DNA from: a virus
Reading direction: 5' to 3' (one strand)
Virus record (IMG/VR): IMGVR_UViG_3300025438_000009
Span: 23,167 to 87,166 of that record
Length of the DNA stretch: 64,000 bases
Position numbers and translations under genes: made by a program. The stretch's first letter is position 1; every line of letters starts with the position of its first letter. Shown piece by piece: positions 20,312 through 30,430 of the stretch. The notes under the pieces were generated by a model. That model had not been told where the DNA came from, made no database searches, and was given only the letters and a program-made list of their open reading frames with translations.

Positions 20312-20875
20312 GTGTCTAATTTAAACTTTGTTATAGACTCTTTGACGAGTGACGAGAATACACTTGTTGCGAGTGTTCGCAAGACTGACCCTTCTCAGAA
20401 GACTTTGATGCAGATTCTCAGTGACGAAGCTGAGCAGTTTAATCAGACGTTGCCAAAGCAACTACAGGCTAGTAAGAACGAGGTTGCTCTTCTTATTAGG
20501 CGAGAGCAGGATAATGGACATCCTGTTGCCATGCGTGCCGTAGGGCAGTACTTTAATACTCTCGAGAACCCGGATACTTTAACTCCTACGGAGCACAGGG
20601 ATTTGCTTCCTAAGGGGCACCCGTTGTCTACAAGGTGGGTTTCTTCTTTTAAGATTCGTAGAGAAGTTGCACAGTTTTTCACTACGGACAAAAGAATCCC
20701 TGAAGGGGAAATACGCACCCTTGTTGCCTCCGCTCTTGTGTATGAGCCTGGCTCTGCTCAGCGCATGTTCTATGAGGAGGTCATTACCTTGAAAACAAGG
20801 AGCCTGCCCATACTTGCTATTATTGAGAGGGCTGATATACTGATAGAGGAAAGGAAGAAAAGAATTAATGACTAA
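20312..20875 (+). CDS. Hypothetical head-region protein
   Basis: A 187-residue, mostly helical protein of unknown family starting at GTG 20312, nine bases after the portal stop. It has no transmembrane or metal motif; the C terminus is strongly charged (IEERKKRIND). The position suggests a head-assembly or portal-associated role. It overlaps the next gene by eight bases (ATGACTAA). Confidence 0.7.
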   Translation: MSNLNFVIDSLTSDENTLVASVRKTDPSQKTLMQILSDEAEQFNQTLPKQLQASKNEVALLIRREQDNGHPVAMRAVGQYFNTLENPDTLTPTEHRDLLPKGHPLSTRWVSSFKIRREVAQFFTTDKRIPEGEIRTLVASALVYEPGSAQRMFYEEVITLKTRSLPILAIIERADILIEERKKRIND

Positions 20876-21074
20876 ATTAACCACAAAAATCATCAACAAG
20901 GCTCTGTACTATCGACTGACTAAGGCAACGATGGAAGAGTATCTCGAGGTTTACCCCATTGAAGATGAAGAAACTCTGGAGTATTTCAAGGGTTTTTGGG
21001 CAAGGCTAGACAAAGAGATTTCTGAGACTAAACTACCACCAGGCGACTCCTGGGATATTCCTGCTGAGTGGTAA
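20868..21074 (+). CDS. Hypothetical 68-residue protein
   Basis: A small protein with a basic first third and an acidic, tryptophan-containing rest, preceded by AGAGGAAAGGAAGAAAAGA. No family is recognised. It is translationally coupled to the preceding gene and is followed by a hairpin before the giant gene. Confidence 0.7.
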   Translation: MTKLTTKIINKALYYRLTKATMEEYLEVYPIEDEETLEYFKGFWARLDKEISETKLPPGDSWDIPAEW

Positions 21075-21091
21075 GAACACCTAAAAGTATT

Positions 21092-21117
21092 TGTACTAAA
21101 CTTATTTAGTACACATT
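21092..21117 (+). terminator. A/T-rich perfect hairpin before the giant gene
   Basis: TGTACTAAA (21092-21100) pairs with TTTAGTACA (21105-21113) around CTTA, followed by CATTTTG. It could be a weak terminator or a palindromic operator. Confidence 0.5.
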
Positions 21118-21140
21118 TTGACCTAGGAAAGAAGCCTGAA

Positions 21141-24100
21141 GTGAGCCAAGGACGTGACGTGCTGAAGGCCCTAATCGCGGCTATTAATCCTTTTGCTGGT
21201 GGGAACTCTCGGCTTGCTCGTTCTCTTCGAGCCCGCAAACAACCTCGTGACCGCAAGGGTAGGTTCATTCGGACTGGTTCTGGTGTTAAGTTTGATATCA
21301 GAATTGGTGGCAAGGTTGTCCCTCTTACTGCACGCTCTGTAGGTTCTGCTTCTCGCGAGGGCTACATTCAAATGTATGTTCCGGCAGGCGACCCCAATCT
21401 ACCCGCAGGATTCTACGAGGTCGAGTCTGGCAAGGGTATGCTTGTTCAGGCGGTTATTGATGCTCCTGAAGTTGGGGACTCTAGTGTCTCAGTTACAGAC
21501 AAGAACATTATTGACCTTGAAAGTATCAGAACCTCTGACTCTCCCGAGGGCTGGGACTTTGAACCTGGCGAAAATGGCGAGGACCGTTGGGTTAGTCAGG
21601 ATGGAAAACTTGAGATTCTTGATAACTCTGAGACGGGGAAAATTGAGCTCAGTGAAAATGGCAAAAAGATTTCTGAGCATGCTGAAGTTCCCGACGCTTT
21701 TGTAGCGTCTGACAAGCGAGACATTGAACAGTCTCTAACAAAAAACTCTAAGACAGTTGTTGCCCGCCTCCGTGCCAACCTCGATGATGCTGAAACGGCT
21801 AAAGACGCTGGCCCAACAGATGCCAAAAATGCGAGAGAAGCTCTCGACAATGCTCTTTTTGATGACCCAGATTCCGAAGAAAAACTTGCGCTTGTTGATT
21901 CAGAGGCACCCGACCCAGAGAGCATGGGTGAGAGCGTACAGCTTTCCCCAAAGGACCTCGCAGACATGCGTAGAAGTCCGCTTACCTCTCAGCACCTTAA
22001 TGAAGACGGAACTTTTACCGAAGAGCGCCAGGCTTTACACGATGAAATAATCCGCAGGGCCTTAGAGGGCTCAACCCCCGTTGAGAACCCTACTCAGTGG
22101 ATGAATGGTGGCGGTCCTGGTTCCGGGAAGAGCTCACTCACTGAGGGTGTCAACAAAGAGCTTACGGGTTATGACGAGAACTCCGTTCTTCTTGACCCTG
22201 ATGAGGTTAAGCGCGAACTACCTGAGGTCCAGGAGGCTCTTGCTCGGATTGAGGCTGGCGAGGCTACTGAGGATGATATTGAGTGGGCTGGTCTTAGCCA
22301 TGAAGAGAGTAGTTACATTGCTAAGCGTATTCACCTCGCTGCTCTTGAGCGCCACCACAACGTTATTTTTGACGGTACAGGCGATGGAAGCGTAGACAGC
22401 GTCCGTAAAAAGGTCGAGCTTGCCCGGAAGAATGGCTATAAGCGCATTGAGGCTAACTACCTGTATCTGGAGCCCGATGAGGGCATTAAGCGTGCCAAAG
22501 AGCGTCAGGCTAAAAGTCACCGTAAGGTTCCTACTAAAGTCATCGAGGAGACCTACCAGACCGTCTCTAGTATTTTTCCAGAGCTTGCAGAGTCTGGCAT
22601 TTTTGATACGCTTCGTTTGTTTGACAACAACCAGGAGCGTGGTGTCACTGCCAAACTAATTTTTGAGCAGGTTGATGGTGATACTCAAGTTCTTGATGAC
22701 GACGCATACGACAGGTTTCAGAAGGCTCGCCCTACCGGGGGTGCGCCACCCCCACCAGTTGAAGAGGTCGTGGAGATTTCAGCTCCAGAGGCACCGACGA
22801 CACCAGAAGCCACGTTGCCTGACGGCGAGGACTCCCCACAGCTCCCCCGTATAGAGCGAACTCTTGACGAAGTCAACGCGGAACTTGCCGAGTTAAATGA
22901 GCGGATGCGCGAGCTAGAGGCGTCTGGGGCGGACGTCACGACTCCCGAAGAGTTTGATGCGCATGTCCAAGAGACGATAGACCTCCTAGCTGAGATTGAC
23001 GAAGTCCAAAATGAAAGAGTTCCTCTTGTTGTCAGAGAGGCCATGAGACAGGCAGTTGACAATCGGGACAGAGATACGCTAGAGTCGCTAAACACATCTA
23101 TTGATTCTGCCGAAGCCGAGAGTATTAGACTTAAGAGCAGAGGACAGGACGCATCTGAATCTGAGGAAAGATACCAAAATCTTATTGCCCAAAGAGATGC
23201 CTTACTAGAAAGAAGAGAGAACAATGTCGGAGAAATTGGACCAACAACTGACAGAAGACCAGCGGGAACAGTTCCTAGCGGTGTGGAAGGAGCGCCGTCC
23301 CGAAGTGCTCGAGTGGAGCGACAAGGAGATACTCTACGCGATGTTTCTGGGAATGTAGTTGCCACCAGGATTGATGGTCCCTCTAACGCAAACGAAATAG
23401 ATGCTGACGGTAGCAGGCTTGTAGAACTATTCGAGGTCAACTCCGACCAGGCAGAGCTTTTTAGGGGGGCTCTTCAGTCCAGTGTGGACGCCAGTGAGCA
23501 CGGTAGCTCTGTTACCGTCCACGACTTGGAGTATTACCAGCAAGACGGGGTCCGTATGTTCCTCACCCAGGATGGGCTGGGTGGAGTCGTTCTCAATGGA
23601 GATGAAATAGTCTCCGGCTTCATGCACCCCGGGGCTTCTGACCGTGGACAGGGTGCCATTATCTCTATGGTCTCTAGTATGGTAGACCGCGGCGGTCGCC
23701 GTCTGGATGCTTATGACACTGTGCTTCCTGACTTTTATGCCGAAGCTGGGTTTAAACCCGTTGGCAGGATTAAGTGGGATGACGCAGAGGCGCCTGAGGG
23801 TTGGAATTACGAGCTATATAGCAGGTGGAATAATGGTCGTCCCGACATTGTATTTATGGCATACGACCCTGAGCGTGTTGGGTCTGACTATAACAATACC
23901 GAGGGCGAGTTACTAAGTGACTATGGACGCGGTGAGGTACTTCAGCGGGAGGTTTTGGCAACTCTGGATGATTCTACAGTCTCTGAGATTTTGGAGGAGA
24001 GGAATAGTCTTTTTGCTGAGCGTCGTCGCCTTGCCCTGGAGGTTAACGAAGAGTTAAAGTCTCCTGACGGGCTTCTTCTTGGGGCAGTCCCCATCGGTGA

Positions 24101-27100
24101 CCGTGGCGCTCCTGATAATCTTTCTCTTATCTACGCGCCTGTTGGTCAAACCGTTGAGGTCACTAATGACGACGGCACAAAACGTCGCTATAAGAAAGTT
24201 TTTACTGGTCTTTGGAAGCGCGTTGATGACCCCACAGACTTAAAGCGTTACCGCTCACACCAGATTCGAACTGGTTTTATGGAGTACGTCCGCCCTAGGG
24301 ATGACGATAGTGTTTCTCCTAGTATTGCTCCTAGCCCCACAACCAGCGCTCCCGTAGCTGTCCCTTACTTTTTTCCTCCCAATACCAGTAAAGAAGAGCT
24401 CGAGTCTTTAAGAGAGTCTTACCAGCGCCAGGTGGGTAGCTCAGACAATGCTGTTGACTCAGAGCGCTCTGCAGCGACCGTTCGGCTTATTGACCGTTTG
24501 TTGGCGTCTCGGGGGGGAGAGATTCTAGACAACACTCCTGAAACTCCGGATAATACGCCTAGCCGTAGAATGGGTGCGCCTCTTCTGCCTGACAACTTGC
24601 CAACTTTGGGTAAGAGCACTGAGCCGTACACTCCAGGACAGGTTGATGTTCCGGGCGCAAGTGATGACCCTGCAGTAATTGCTAATACTTTCCGTGAGGT
24701 TGACCTTAAGAATTCTTACGAAATGGCTCTTATCACCAACTCAGACATGGTGAGGACTAACTTTCCTCCTGCTGAGGACGAGATTTTTGGGGCAGAAGTT
24801 AACTTGCCTATTGACGCTGTCCGTGATGCTTTGCAACTCATGGGCATTGACACAAATCAAACCGTAGAAACGATAGAGACTATTGAGCAGAATCGGGGCG
24901 AAGAGAGCACCGACCCAGTAACAACTGCAGACATTGAAGAATATAACTTTAATCAAAAAGAGCTCGAAAATCTTTATGGCTCATATGAACAACTTCGGAG
25001 CGCTAGAGCTTACGCTGTATCATCCGGACAGCCCGACTCTAGCATTGCCAATGTTGATGAAAGAATGCGTGCCCTTCGGGAAAGAATTCGTAGGCTTGAG
25101 TCTCAAGGTTTAAGAATTACTGAGCGTCCTGAGACAGTTGATGTCGGCCAGTTCAGGTGGGATTCTAGTGACCCAGACATTTACCGTCCAGGGCTTGTCA
25201 TGGAGGCCCTCAGGAAGAAGTATCCAAACGCTACAGAAAACTCAGATGGTGAGTTGGTTATTGGAGAAGCCGAATACACTGTCGCCAACGGCAAAAGATT
25301 TAAGTACGAAGCAGTCATCACAAAGACGGACGACGAGCTTTTCTATGTGTACATTCGAGAGACGAACTTGGGGGAGGAGGACCCAGCTAAGCGTTTCCGC
25401 TCAATTCGTTATGGTGAGATGCGTCACTCTGCTAGGGCTGTTAACATCCAGGCAATGAAGGCCCTAAAGAAAATTGACAACAGCGCTGGTGGCTCTAACA
25501 TTCACTCTTGGTTCAATGACCGCAGACGCGCCCGTGAGGGACGCGCAGCTAAGTTTGATGTGGCTGATGCCCAAGGGATGCCCCATCACATTCGGGATAT
25601 GGTGTTGACTCGTGAGTCTATCCGAAAGATTCAAGAAGCCGTTGATGAAGATGGCATCACTGAAGAGATGGTTACAACTCTTTATAACTACATCAACAAC
25701 TTTGGTAATAACGCTAATGTCATGCTCGCACTTTATGACACGTTTGGTCTTGACACTCCCACCTTGAACCGCTTTGTTGATGCTACTAACCAGCACATCC
25801 ATGAGCGTGACGGACTCAATACTTTTTCGCTGTGGGAGTCTGATAATGGCACTCCGCTTGCCGAGGGTGACATAGTTACGTATACGGGAGACCCAAGTCA
25901 AACAGGCTTCGATAATAACGCTGGCCGACGAGCTATTGTTAAAATCCGTAGCTTGGAGCACCGCTCTGGTGGGTACACGTACACGGATTATGTACAGATT
26001 AAGTTTATTGACGATGACGATGTCCCTATTCCTGGAATAGATTATCTTGTTGTTTCTTCGCACAATCTTCGCTTGGACAGAACTTTTGGAAACACTGATG
26101 GCTCTGAGCGTCGAGGGCCTAATGCAATCTCTACGCCACTGCCTGTCTTGACTACTCGCGCTGGGAACCGCTATGCGGGACAGGGCCGACTGGGTAGTAT
26201 CTCTCCTTACGTTACGGAGTATGACCGAGACACGATGGCAAGTCCGACAGTTGAGATTGACGGGGTTAAGTACCCTGTTCAGGCGTCTCGTCAAAGCTTG
26301 GTTGGACCAGACTTAACAAATATTGTTGCTCGCCCTGGGGATATGCAAACTGGCGATTTTATTATGCAGTTTGACCCCACATTTAGCTCTAGGCGTTTGG
26401 TTGAAGTTGTCAACGTGGAGACTCTAGAGAGTGGAAACGTTCGTCTTACACTTGTTGAGCCTATCAATATTTCATCGGCACGGGTGTCTCAAACAGAATT
26501 TGACGCTAATTCTACGCTAGCTATTGATGCGTACCGCAAGGACCCTAACTACGCTCCTGAGAGCGGACTTACTATGAGCCACGTTGGGCGCTTGGCTGAA
26601 ACTGTGCGAACCACTAATATTGACGCACTTACCCCTAGGAGCCGGGAAGTTATTCGGGGAATTCTGGGTAGCGCTGATGCAAGAGGCATTGAGAGTGGCG
26701 AGTTCACTCTTGAGGACTACAATGATGCGTTCCTGGATATGCTGGATAACCAGAACAATGAGCCGAGGGGTCCGGTTTCACTGGCGGAGGCTCGCAGGGC
26801 AGTGGAGAATGCTTCAAACCGTGGACTACCCGACGGTGACGCATTTTCTTCCATAAATTCTGTACGTGACGCTTCCGTTTCTCGGGGGGCAGAGCTGGGT
26901 GTTGATACTGGAGTAGAGACCCTGCCCTCTCAAATTATCCCGGAGGGCCCGCCCGTTCTAGAGACTCTAATTCCCGCTAATCTTCAGCAGGGTCCTTATG
27001 GCCCCAATGCTGGTGTGGTTGAGGGTGTGGATAGGGCTAGGATGGTAGAAATCCTGAGTATGCCAAAGAGTGTAGCCAGAACAAGAGCCTTTAATACAAT

Positions 27101-29699
27101 TATTCGTGCTTCTGTGGGAGATAAGGTCTTTGGCAAACGATTCACTTTGAGGTTCTTGAGCTCTGACATCACTGCTAGTAGCATTAAGTGGAACTCTAGA
27201 ATAGTTGACCCCGTAACGGGCTCAGATGTCGGTAGAGTTGAGAGAACTTACAGACTTCTGGCTGATGGAACTATCGATGTTCATCACGACTATGTTTGGC
27301 TCTCTCGTGATGAAGACACTGGGACTGGATTTGCTTCTGAGTTTTACCAAGTATCAGACAACTTCTACAGGTCAATTGGCGTGGATATCAACACGATGCA
27401 GACTGCCAGAGATGGTTCGTATGCTTGGGCAGCAGCCAACTTTACGTGGGCTAGCATGGCTGGAATCTCAACGATTATTGCCCGGTTGTACACCAAAGCA
27501 AAAGATTACGATTCCACGAGCCCCGAAACCGCACTTCAACTGAGGCAGATGGCCGTTCGTCTTGGTGCCCCTGAGGGGTATGAAAACGTACCTGAGAACG
27601 AGAGAGCGGCCAGGCTTCGGGATGCCCTGAGAACTTTGTCTATGTCTACTATTCAAACCTCAGCAGACTATCCAGACCCCGTAGATATTGCAATGCTTCT
27701 CGACCCCGATGATGAGCAGAAGAGGGCGGAACACGCTCGGGAGCAGGGGCTACTACCGGAAAGAGAGAGAAAAAAGTATAAAACTCTGGGAAGAGAGATT
27801 CTCCAAGAAACTGGCTGGAATGCTATTCGATACCTAAACCCAGAGCTGGACCCCAGACCAGAAAACAGAAAAAACAAGAAGTCCCTCAAGGATATTCGAA
27901 AAGAAGAGGCTGTAGAAAAGGCCAAAAAAGAATTTGAGGAAGCTGAAAAGGCTAAGAAAGATAGAGAGCCCACCCAAGAGCCCCCCCAGGGTAAAAAAAT
28001 TACCAGTCTTAACGACGTAAGTAATGCCCAACCTGGCGATGTTCTTCGGGTTACTGAGTTGGGCTCTGGGGGAATATACATAAAGCAAGAAGACGGCTCG
28101 TGGGATGAAATTTATTTTGGTAGTGCAGCTTCTTCTTTTAGAAGTGGCTACACCGATGAGGATTTGGATATCCGCGACACTTTTACTGATGAAATTAGAG
28201 AAGCACAAATTTTTAGTACTCCTGAAGGTAAAGAGTATTATTCCCGTTATATGGCAGGAACTTTAACACTAGAGAACCCCACGAAAGAAACCTTAGAAAA
28301 AGCTCTAAGAGATGGTGACATTGCCACTCTGGACGGCCTCTACAGAGGAAATCTTTTGGGCAATGGTCAGAGTAAATTCGGAAGAAATAACTTTACGCTC
28401 AAAGTAAATTCTTCTGGATTCGAAAGCAGGGGCATAGATTACGACGTTTACGAGGTCTCGGGGGATATCCTAGATGAGAATGGTCAGAGGGTAGGACCTT
28501 TTAGGCGAGAAATACGAATGATGCCTGACGGCAAACTTGTGGTGTACCACGGCATACTGAAAATTGAGGATGACAGATACAAGAGAACTGGTTTTGGGAA
28601 GGATTTCACAAAACAGAGTGAAGCTTTGTATAGGCAGATGGGTGTCGACACAATTAGACTCCACTCAGCGTGGGATGGGAGCTACTTCTGGGCTATGCAA
28701 GGCTATGAGTGGGACCTTGAACACGCTAACGGAAGTAAGTACGAAATTTTGGGTAGTGTCCCTGGCAACCTTCAGTTAGCTCTAGAACAAGCTAAGGGCG
28801 ATGGTCGCGACGAGGATGTCGCAAAGCTTGAAGATATAATTGATAGACTGGCTGGTTTAGAGATTGACGACCCCAACTTCCCTTCTCCGAGTGAACTTGC
28901 TGTGCTTAAGAGTCAAGACCCTGCGATGAACGATGATGGTAGTGGTGGGAACGGTAAGTGGATGCAAGACATCCTTAAGAACACGGGGTGGCATGGAAAG
29001 AAAGAGTTTGGGGGGGACGAGGACCCTGAGGGGGTGTCGGGAGATGCGGGTCCAGATAGCGACTCAGGTGGTGATGGTGGCTCAGACGGAGGTGGAGGAC
29101 CCAGCGGGGACGAAGACTCTCCAGATGAGGGTAGCTTCGTCTCGTATACGAGAGCAGACCTTGATGCGTTCTATGATGATGTTGACCAGGGAAGTTCTCT
29201 TTCACTTCCCGCACAAAATGCAGTAGAAATGTACCAAGTGGGCGGTGGCGGTGGCGATTCTCGGTATGAAGAAATTAACAGGGGACTGCGCAATGGTGAT
29301 GAGGACGTTGTTAACTCTTCTATAGTGGGGGAGTTAGATGAAGCCACATCGGGCGGTGCTGAACTGACAAGAGATGTTTTTTTATGGCGAACCATTAGGT
29401 TGACCATAGATGACCCGAGGGCTGCCGAGTTGAGTAGTCTGAGCCCAGGTGATATCATTGAGGATGGTGGCTTTGTCTCAACCACAGCAGACCTGGATTG
29501 GGCTGTAGATTTTTCAAGAAGGTACAACTCTTCGGTGCTTCTACAAATCGAAGCACCTGCTGGGACAACAGGAGTAGTACCTTATCAGTACACGAATCAA
29601 CTTAGAGATGAATATGAATTTATTCTTCCTAGGACTACTAGGTTTGAAGTAATATCGGGTAATCCCAACACGGGAGCTATAAGAGTGAGGATTGTATAA
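21141..29699 (+). CDS. Giant multidomain head protein with zeta-kinase, GNAT-like and ADP-ribosyltransferase segments
   Basis: A 2852-residue protein starting at GTG 21141. A basic N terminus carries QPRDRKGRF (34-42). Residues about 285-500 resemble zeta-toxin/UDP-sugar kinases: Walker A GGPGSGKSS (324-332), Asp352/Asp354 and FDGTG (410-414). Near 830-870, YDTVLPDFYAEAGFKPVGRI looks like a GNAT fold. A domain is duplicated at about 1990-2110 and 2410-2530. Residues about 2235-2285 are a charged helix. The last 110 residues match ADP-ribosyltransferases of the R-S-E type: Arg2750 (LWRTIR), Ser2780-Thr-Thr and Glu2824-Tyr-Glu2826. The position after the portal is that of MuF-like proteins with effector domains. 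It may be packaged and injected; this is inference. Confidence 0.85.
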   Translation: MSQGRDVLKALIAAINPFAGGNSRLARSLRARKQPRDRKGRFIRTGSGVKFDIRIGGKVVPLTARSVGSASREGYIQMYVPAGDPNLPAGFYEVESGKGMLVQAVIDAPEVGDSSVSVTDKNIIDLESIRTSDSPEGWDFEPGENGEDRWVSQDGKLEILDNSETGKIELSENGKKISEHAEVPDAFVASDKRDIEQSLTKNSKTVVARLRANLDDAETAKDAGPTDAKNAREALDNALFDDPDSEEKLALVDSEAPDPESMGESVQLSPKDLADMRRSPLTSQHLNEDGTFTEERQALHDEIIRRALEGSTPVENPTQWMNGGGPGSGKSSLTEGVNKELTGYDENSVLLDPDEVKRELPEVQEALARIEAGEATEDDIEWAGLSHEESSYIAKRIHLAALERHHNVIFDGTGDGSVDSVRKKVELARKNGYKRIEANYLYLEPDEGIKRAKERQAKSHRKVPTKVIEETYQTVSSIFPELAESGIFDTLRLFDNNQERGVTAKLIFEQVDGDTQVLDDDAYDRFQKARPTGGAPPPPVEEVVEISAPEAPTTPEATLPDGEDSPQLPRIERTLDEVNAELAELNERMRELEASGADVTTPEEFDAHVQETIDLLAEIDEVQNERVPLVVREAMRQAVDNRDRDTLESLNTSIDSAEAESIRLKSRGQDASESEERYQNLIAQRDALLERRENNVGEIGPTTDRRPAGTVPSGVEGAPSRSARVERQGDTLRDVSGNVVATRIDGPSNANEIDADGSRLVELFEVNSDQAELFRGALQSSVDASEHGSSVTVHDLEYYQQDGVRMFLTQDGLGGVVLNGDEIVSGFMHPGASDRGQGAIISMVSSMVDRGGRRLDAYDTVLPDFYAEAGFKPVGRIKWDDAEAPEGWNYELYSRWNNGRPDIVFMAYDPERVGSDYNNTEGELLSDYGRGEVLQREVLATLDDSTVSEILEERNSLFAERRRLALEVNEELKSPDGLLLGAVPIGDRGAPDNLSLIYAPVGQTVEVTNDDGTKRRYKKVFTGLWKRVDDPTDLKRYRSHQIRTGFMEYVRPRDDDSVSPSIAPSPTTSAPVAVPYFFPPNTSKEELESLRESYQRQVGSSDNAVDSERSAATVRLIDRLLASRGGEILDNTPETPDNTPSRRMGAPLLPDNLPTLGKSTEPYTPGQVDVPGASDDPAVIANTFREVDLKNSYEMALITNSDMVRTNFPPAEDEIFGAEVNLPIDAVRDALQLMGIDTNQTVETIETIEQNRGEESTDPVTTADIEEYNFNQKELENLYGSYEQLRSARAYAVSSGQPDSSIANVDERMRALRERIRRLESQGLRITERPETVDVGQFRWDSSDPDIYRPGLVMEALRKKYPNATENSDGELVIGEAEYTVANGKRFKYEAVITKTDDELFYVYIRETNLGEEDPAKRFRSIRYGEMRHSARAVNIQAMKALKKIDNSAGGSNIHSWFNDRRRAREGRAAKFDVADAQGMPHHIRDMVLTRESIRKIQEAVDEDGITEEMVTTLYNYINNFGNNANVMLALYDTFGLDTPTLNRFVDATNQHIHERDGLNTFSLWESDNGTPLAEGDIVTYTGDPSQTGFDNNAGRRAIVKIRSLEHRSGGYTYTDYVQIKFIDDDDVPIPGIDYLVVSSHNLRLDRTFGNTDGSERRGPNAISTPLPVLTTRAGNRYAGQGRLGSISPYVTEYDRDTMASPTVEIDGVKYPVQASRQSLVGPDLTNIVARPGDMQTGDFIMQFDPTFSSRRLVEVVNVETLESGNVRLTLVEPINISSARVSQTEFDANSTLAIDAYRKDPNYAPESGLTMSHVGRLAETVRTTNIDALTPRSREVIRGILGSADARGIESGEFTLEDYNDAFLDMLDNQNNEPRGPVSLAEARRAVENASNRGLPDGDAFSSINSVRDASVSRGAELGVDTGVETLPSQIIPEGPPVLETLIPANLQQGPYGPNAGVVEGVDRARMVEILSMPKSVARTRAFNTIIRASVGDKVFGKRFTLRFLSSDITASSIKWNSRIVDPVTGSDVGRVERTYRLLADGTIDVHHDYVWLSRDEDTGTGFASEFYQVSDNFYRSIGVDINTMQTARDGSYAWAAANFTWASMAGISTIIARLYTKAKDYDSTSPETALQLRQMAVRLGAPEGYENVPENERAARLRDALRTLSMSTIQTSADYPDPVDIAMLLDPDDEQKRAEHAREQGLLPERERKKYKTLGREILQETGWNAIRYLNPELDPRPENRKNKKSLKDIRKEEAVEKAKKEFEEAEKAKKDREPTQEPPQGKKITSLNDVSNAQPGDVLRVTELGSGGIYIKQEDGSWDEIYFGSAASSFRSGYTDEDLDIRDTFTDEIREAQIFSTPEGKEYYSRYMAGTLTLENPTKETLEKALRDGDIATLDGLYRGNLLGNGQSKFGRNNFTLKVNSSGFESRGIDYDVYEVSGDILDENGQRVGPFRREIRMMPDGKLVVYHGILKIEDDRYKRTGFGKDFTKQSEALYRQMGVDTIRLHSAWDGSYFWAMQGYEWDLEHANGSKYEILGSVPGNLQLALEQAKGDGRDEDVAKLEDIIDRLAGLEIDDPNFPSPSELAVLKSQDPAMNDDGSGGNGKWMQDILKNTGWHGKKEFGGDEDPEGVSGDAGPDSDSGGDGGSDGGGGPSGDEDSPDEGSFVSYTRADLDAFYDDVDQGSSLSLPAQNAVEMYQVGGGGGDSRYEEINRGLRNGDEDVVNSSIVGELDEATSGGAELTRDVFLWRTIRLTIDDPRAAELSSLSPGDIIEDGGFVSTTADLDWAVDFSRRYNSSVLLQIEAPAGTTGVVPYQYTNQLRDEYEFILPRTTRFEVISGNPNTGAIRVRIV

Positions 29700-29821
29700 T
29701 GAGTGAACAAGAAGAGCGTATGGACAAAAAGTTTGCAGTTGACTCTGAAAGTATAAAGATTACACCTGCTCAGGGGGAGCAAGAAAGCTCAGCACCGGAT
29801 GATACGGAAGGAGATAAGTAA
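29699..29821 (+). CDS. 40-residue acidic peptide
   Basis: The ATG overlaps the stop of the giant gene (TAATG) and the frame ends at TAA 29819, one base before the next ATG. The peptide is acidic, polar and probably disordered. Tight packing on both sides supports translation. It could be an inhibitor or chaperone of the giant protein, but nothing shows this directly. Confidence 0.6.
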   Translation: MSEQEERMDKKFAVDSESIKITPAQGEQESSAPDDTEGDK

Positions 29822-30430
29822 ATGAAGAAAACAATAATGCAGTCGACAATTAAAGTCGAGGGAGAGTACGCCGTTGAGATTGGTGACTACGCTGTCATAA
29901 TTGGTGAGACGGATGGCTATGTATATAGGAAACCCTTCCCGGAGGGCTGGACTGTAGAGGAAAATCAGACTGACGGGAAGATTGAAGTTGACGAAGACCT
30001 CTTAGACCAAGCCGAGATGACGGGCACTTCTGCAGCCACTAACGCCGAAGATTTAAGAGCAATTACTGAAGGGGGAGGCGACCCCACCCAAGCAGTCAAT
30101 GAGGACGGCGACGGACTTTGGATTGTTGAGCAAGAGGCAGAGGAGTACGACAGACAGAATCCTGTGGCCCCCCAAAAAATTGTGGTCAACGCTAGTGTAA
30201 GCTTAGATGGAAAACTTGGTTGGGAATATTTCCCCGGCTACTACCTGTTTGAGGACGATAAATTCTACTCCCCCTATTCTAGGCCACCAATTTCAAAAGA
30301 TGAAATTGAGCCTGCAGAAGGGGAATTCACTGTAGATTCTTACAGTTACATTGATGCCACTTCAAGCGCTGAAAAGCTTGGATTTGTAGCTGAGGCAGAG
30401 AAACTTGGGGTTGAGGGCTACATTGATTAA
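29822..30430 (+). CDS. Hypothetical acidic protein
   Basis: A 202-residue acidic protein without recognised domains, preceded by CGGAAGGAGATAAGTA. It includes aromatic-rich stretches (WEYFPGYYLFEDDKFYSPYS). It lies between the giant protein and the protease polyprotein and overlaps the next gene by eight bases when that gene starts at TTG 30423. A role in head assembly or as partner of the giant protein is possible. Confidence 0.7.
   Translation: MKKTIMQSTIKVEGEYAVEIGDYAVIIGETDGYVYRKPFPEGWTVEENQTDGKIEVDEDLLDQAEMTGTSAATNAEDLRAITEGGGDPTQAVNEDGDGLWIVEQEAEEYDRQNPVAPQKIVVNASVSLDGKLGWEYFPGYYLFEDDKFYSPYSRPPISKDEIEPAEGEFTVDSYSYIDATSSAEKLGFVAEAEKLGVEGYID

Noticed and set aside
25464-26294. 276-codon minus-strand frame inside the giant gene
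   Set aside because: It lies entirely opposite the 2852-residue gene, lacks a binding site and promoter, and its translation has no domain pattern; it mirrors the coding bias of the real gene.
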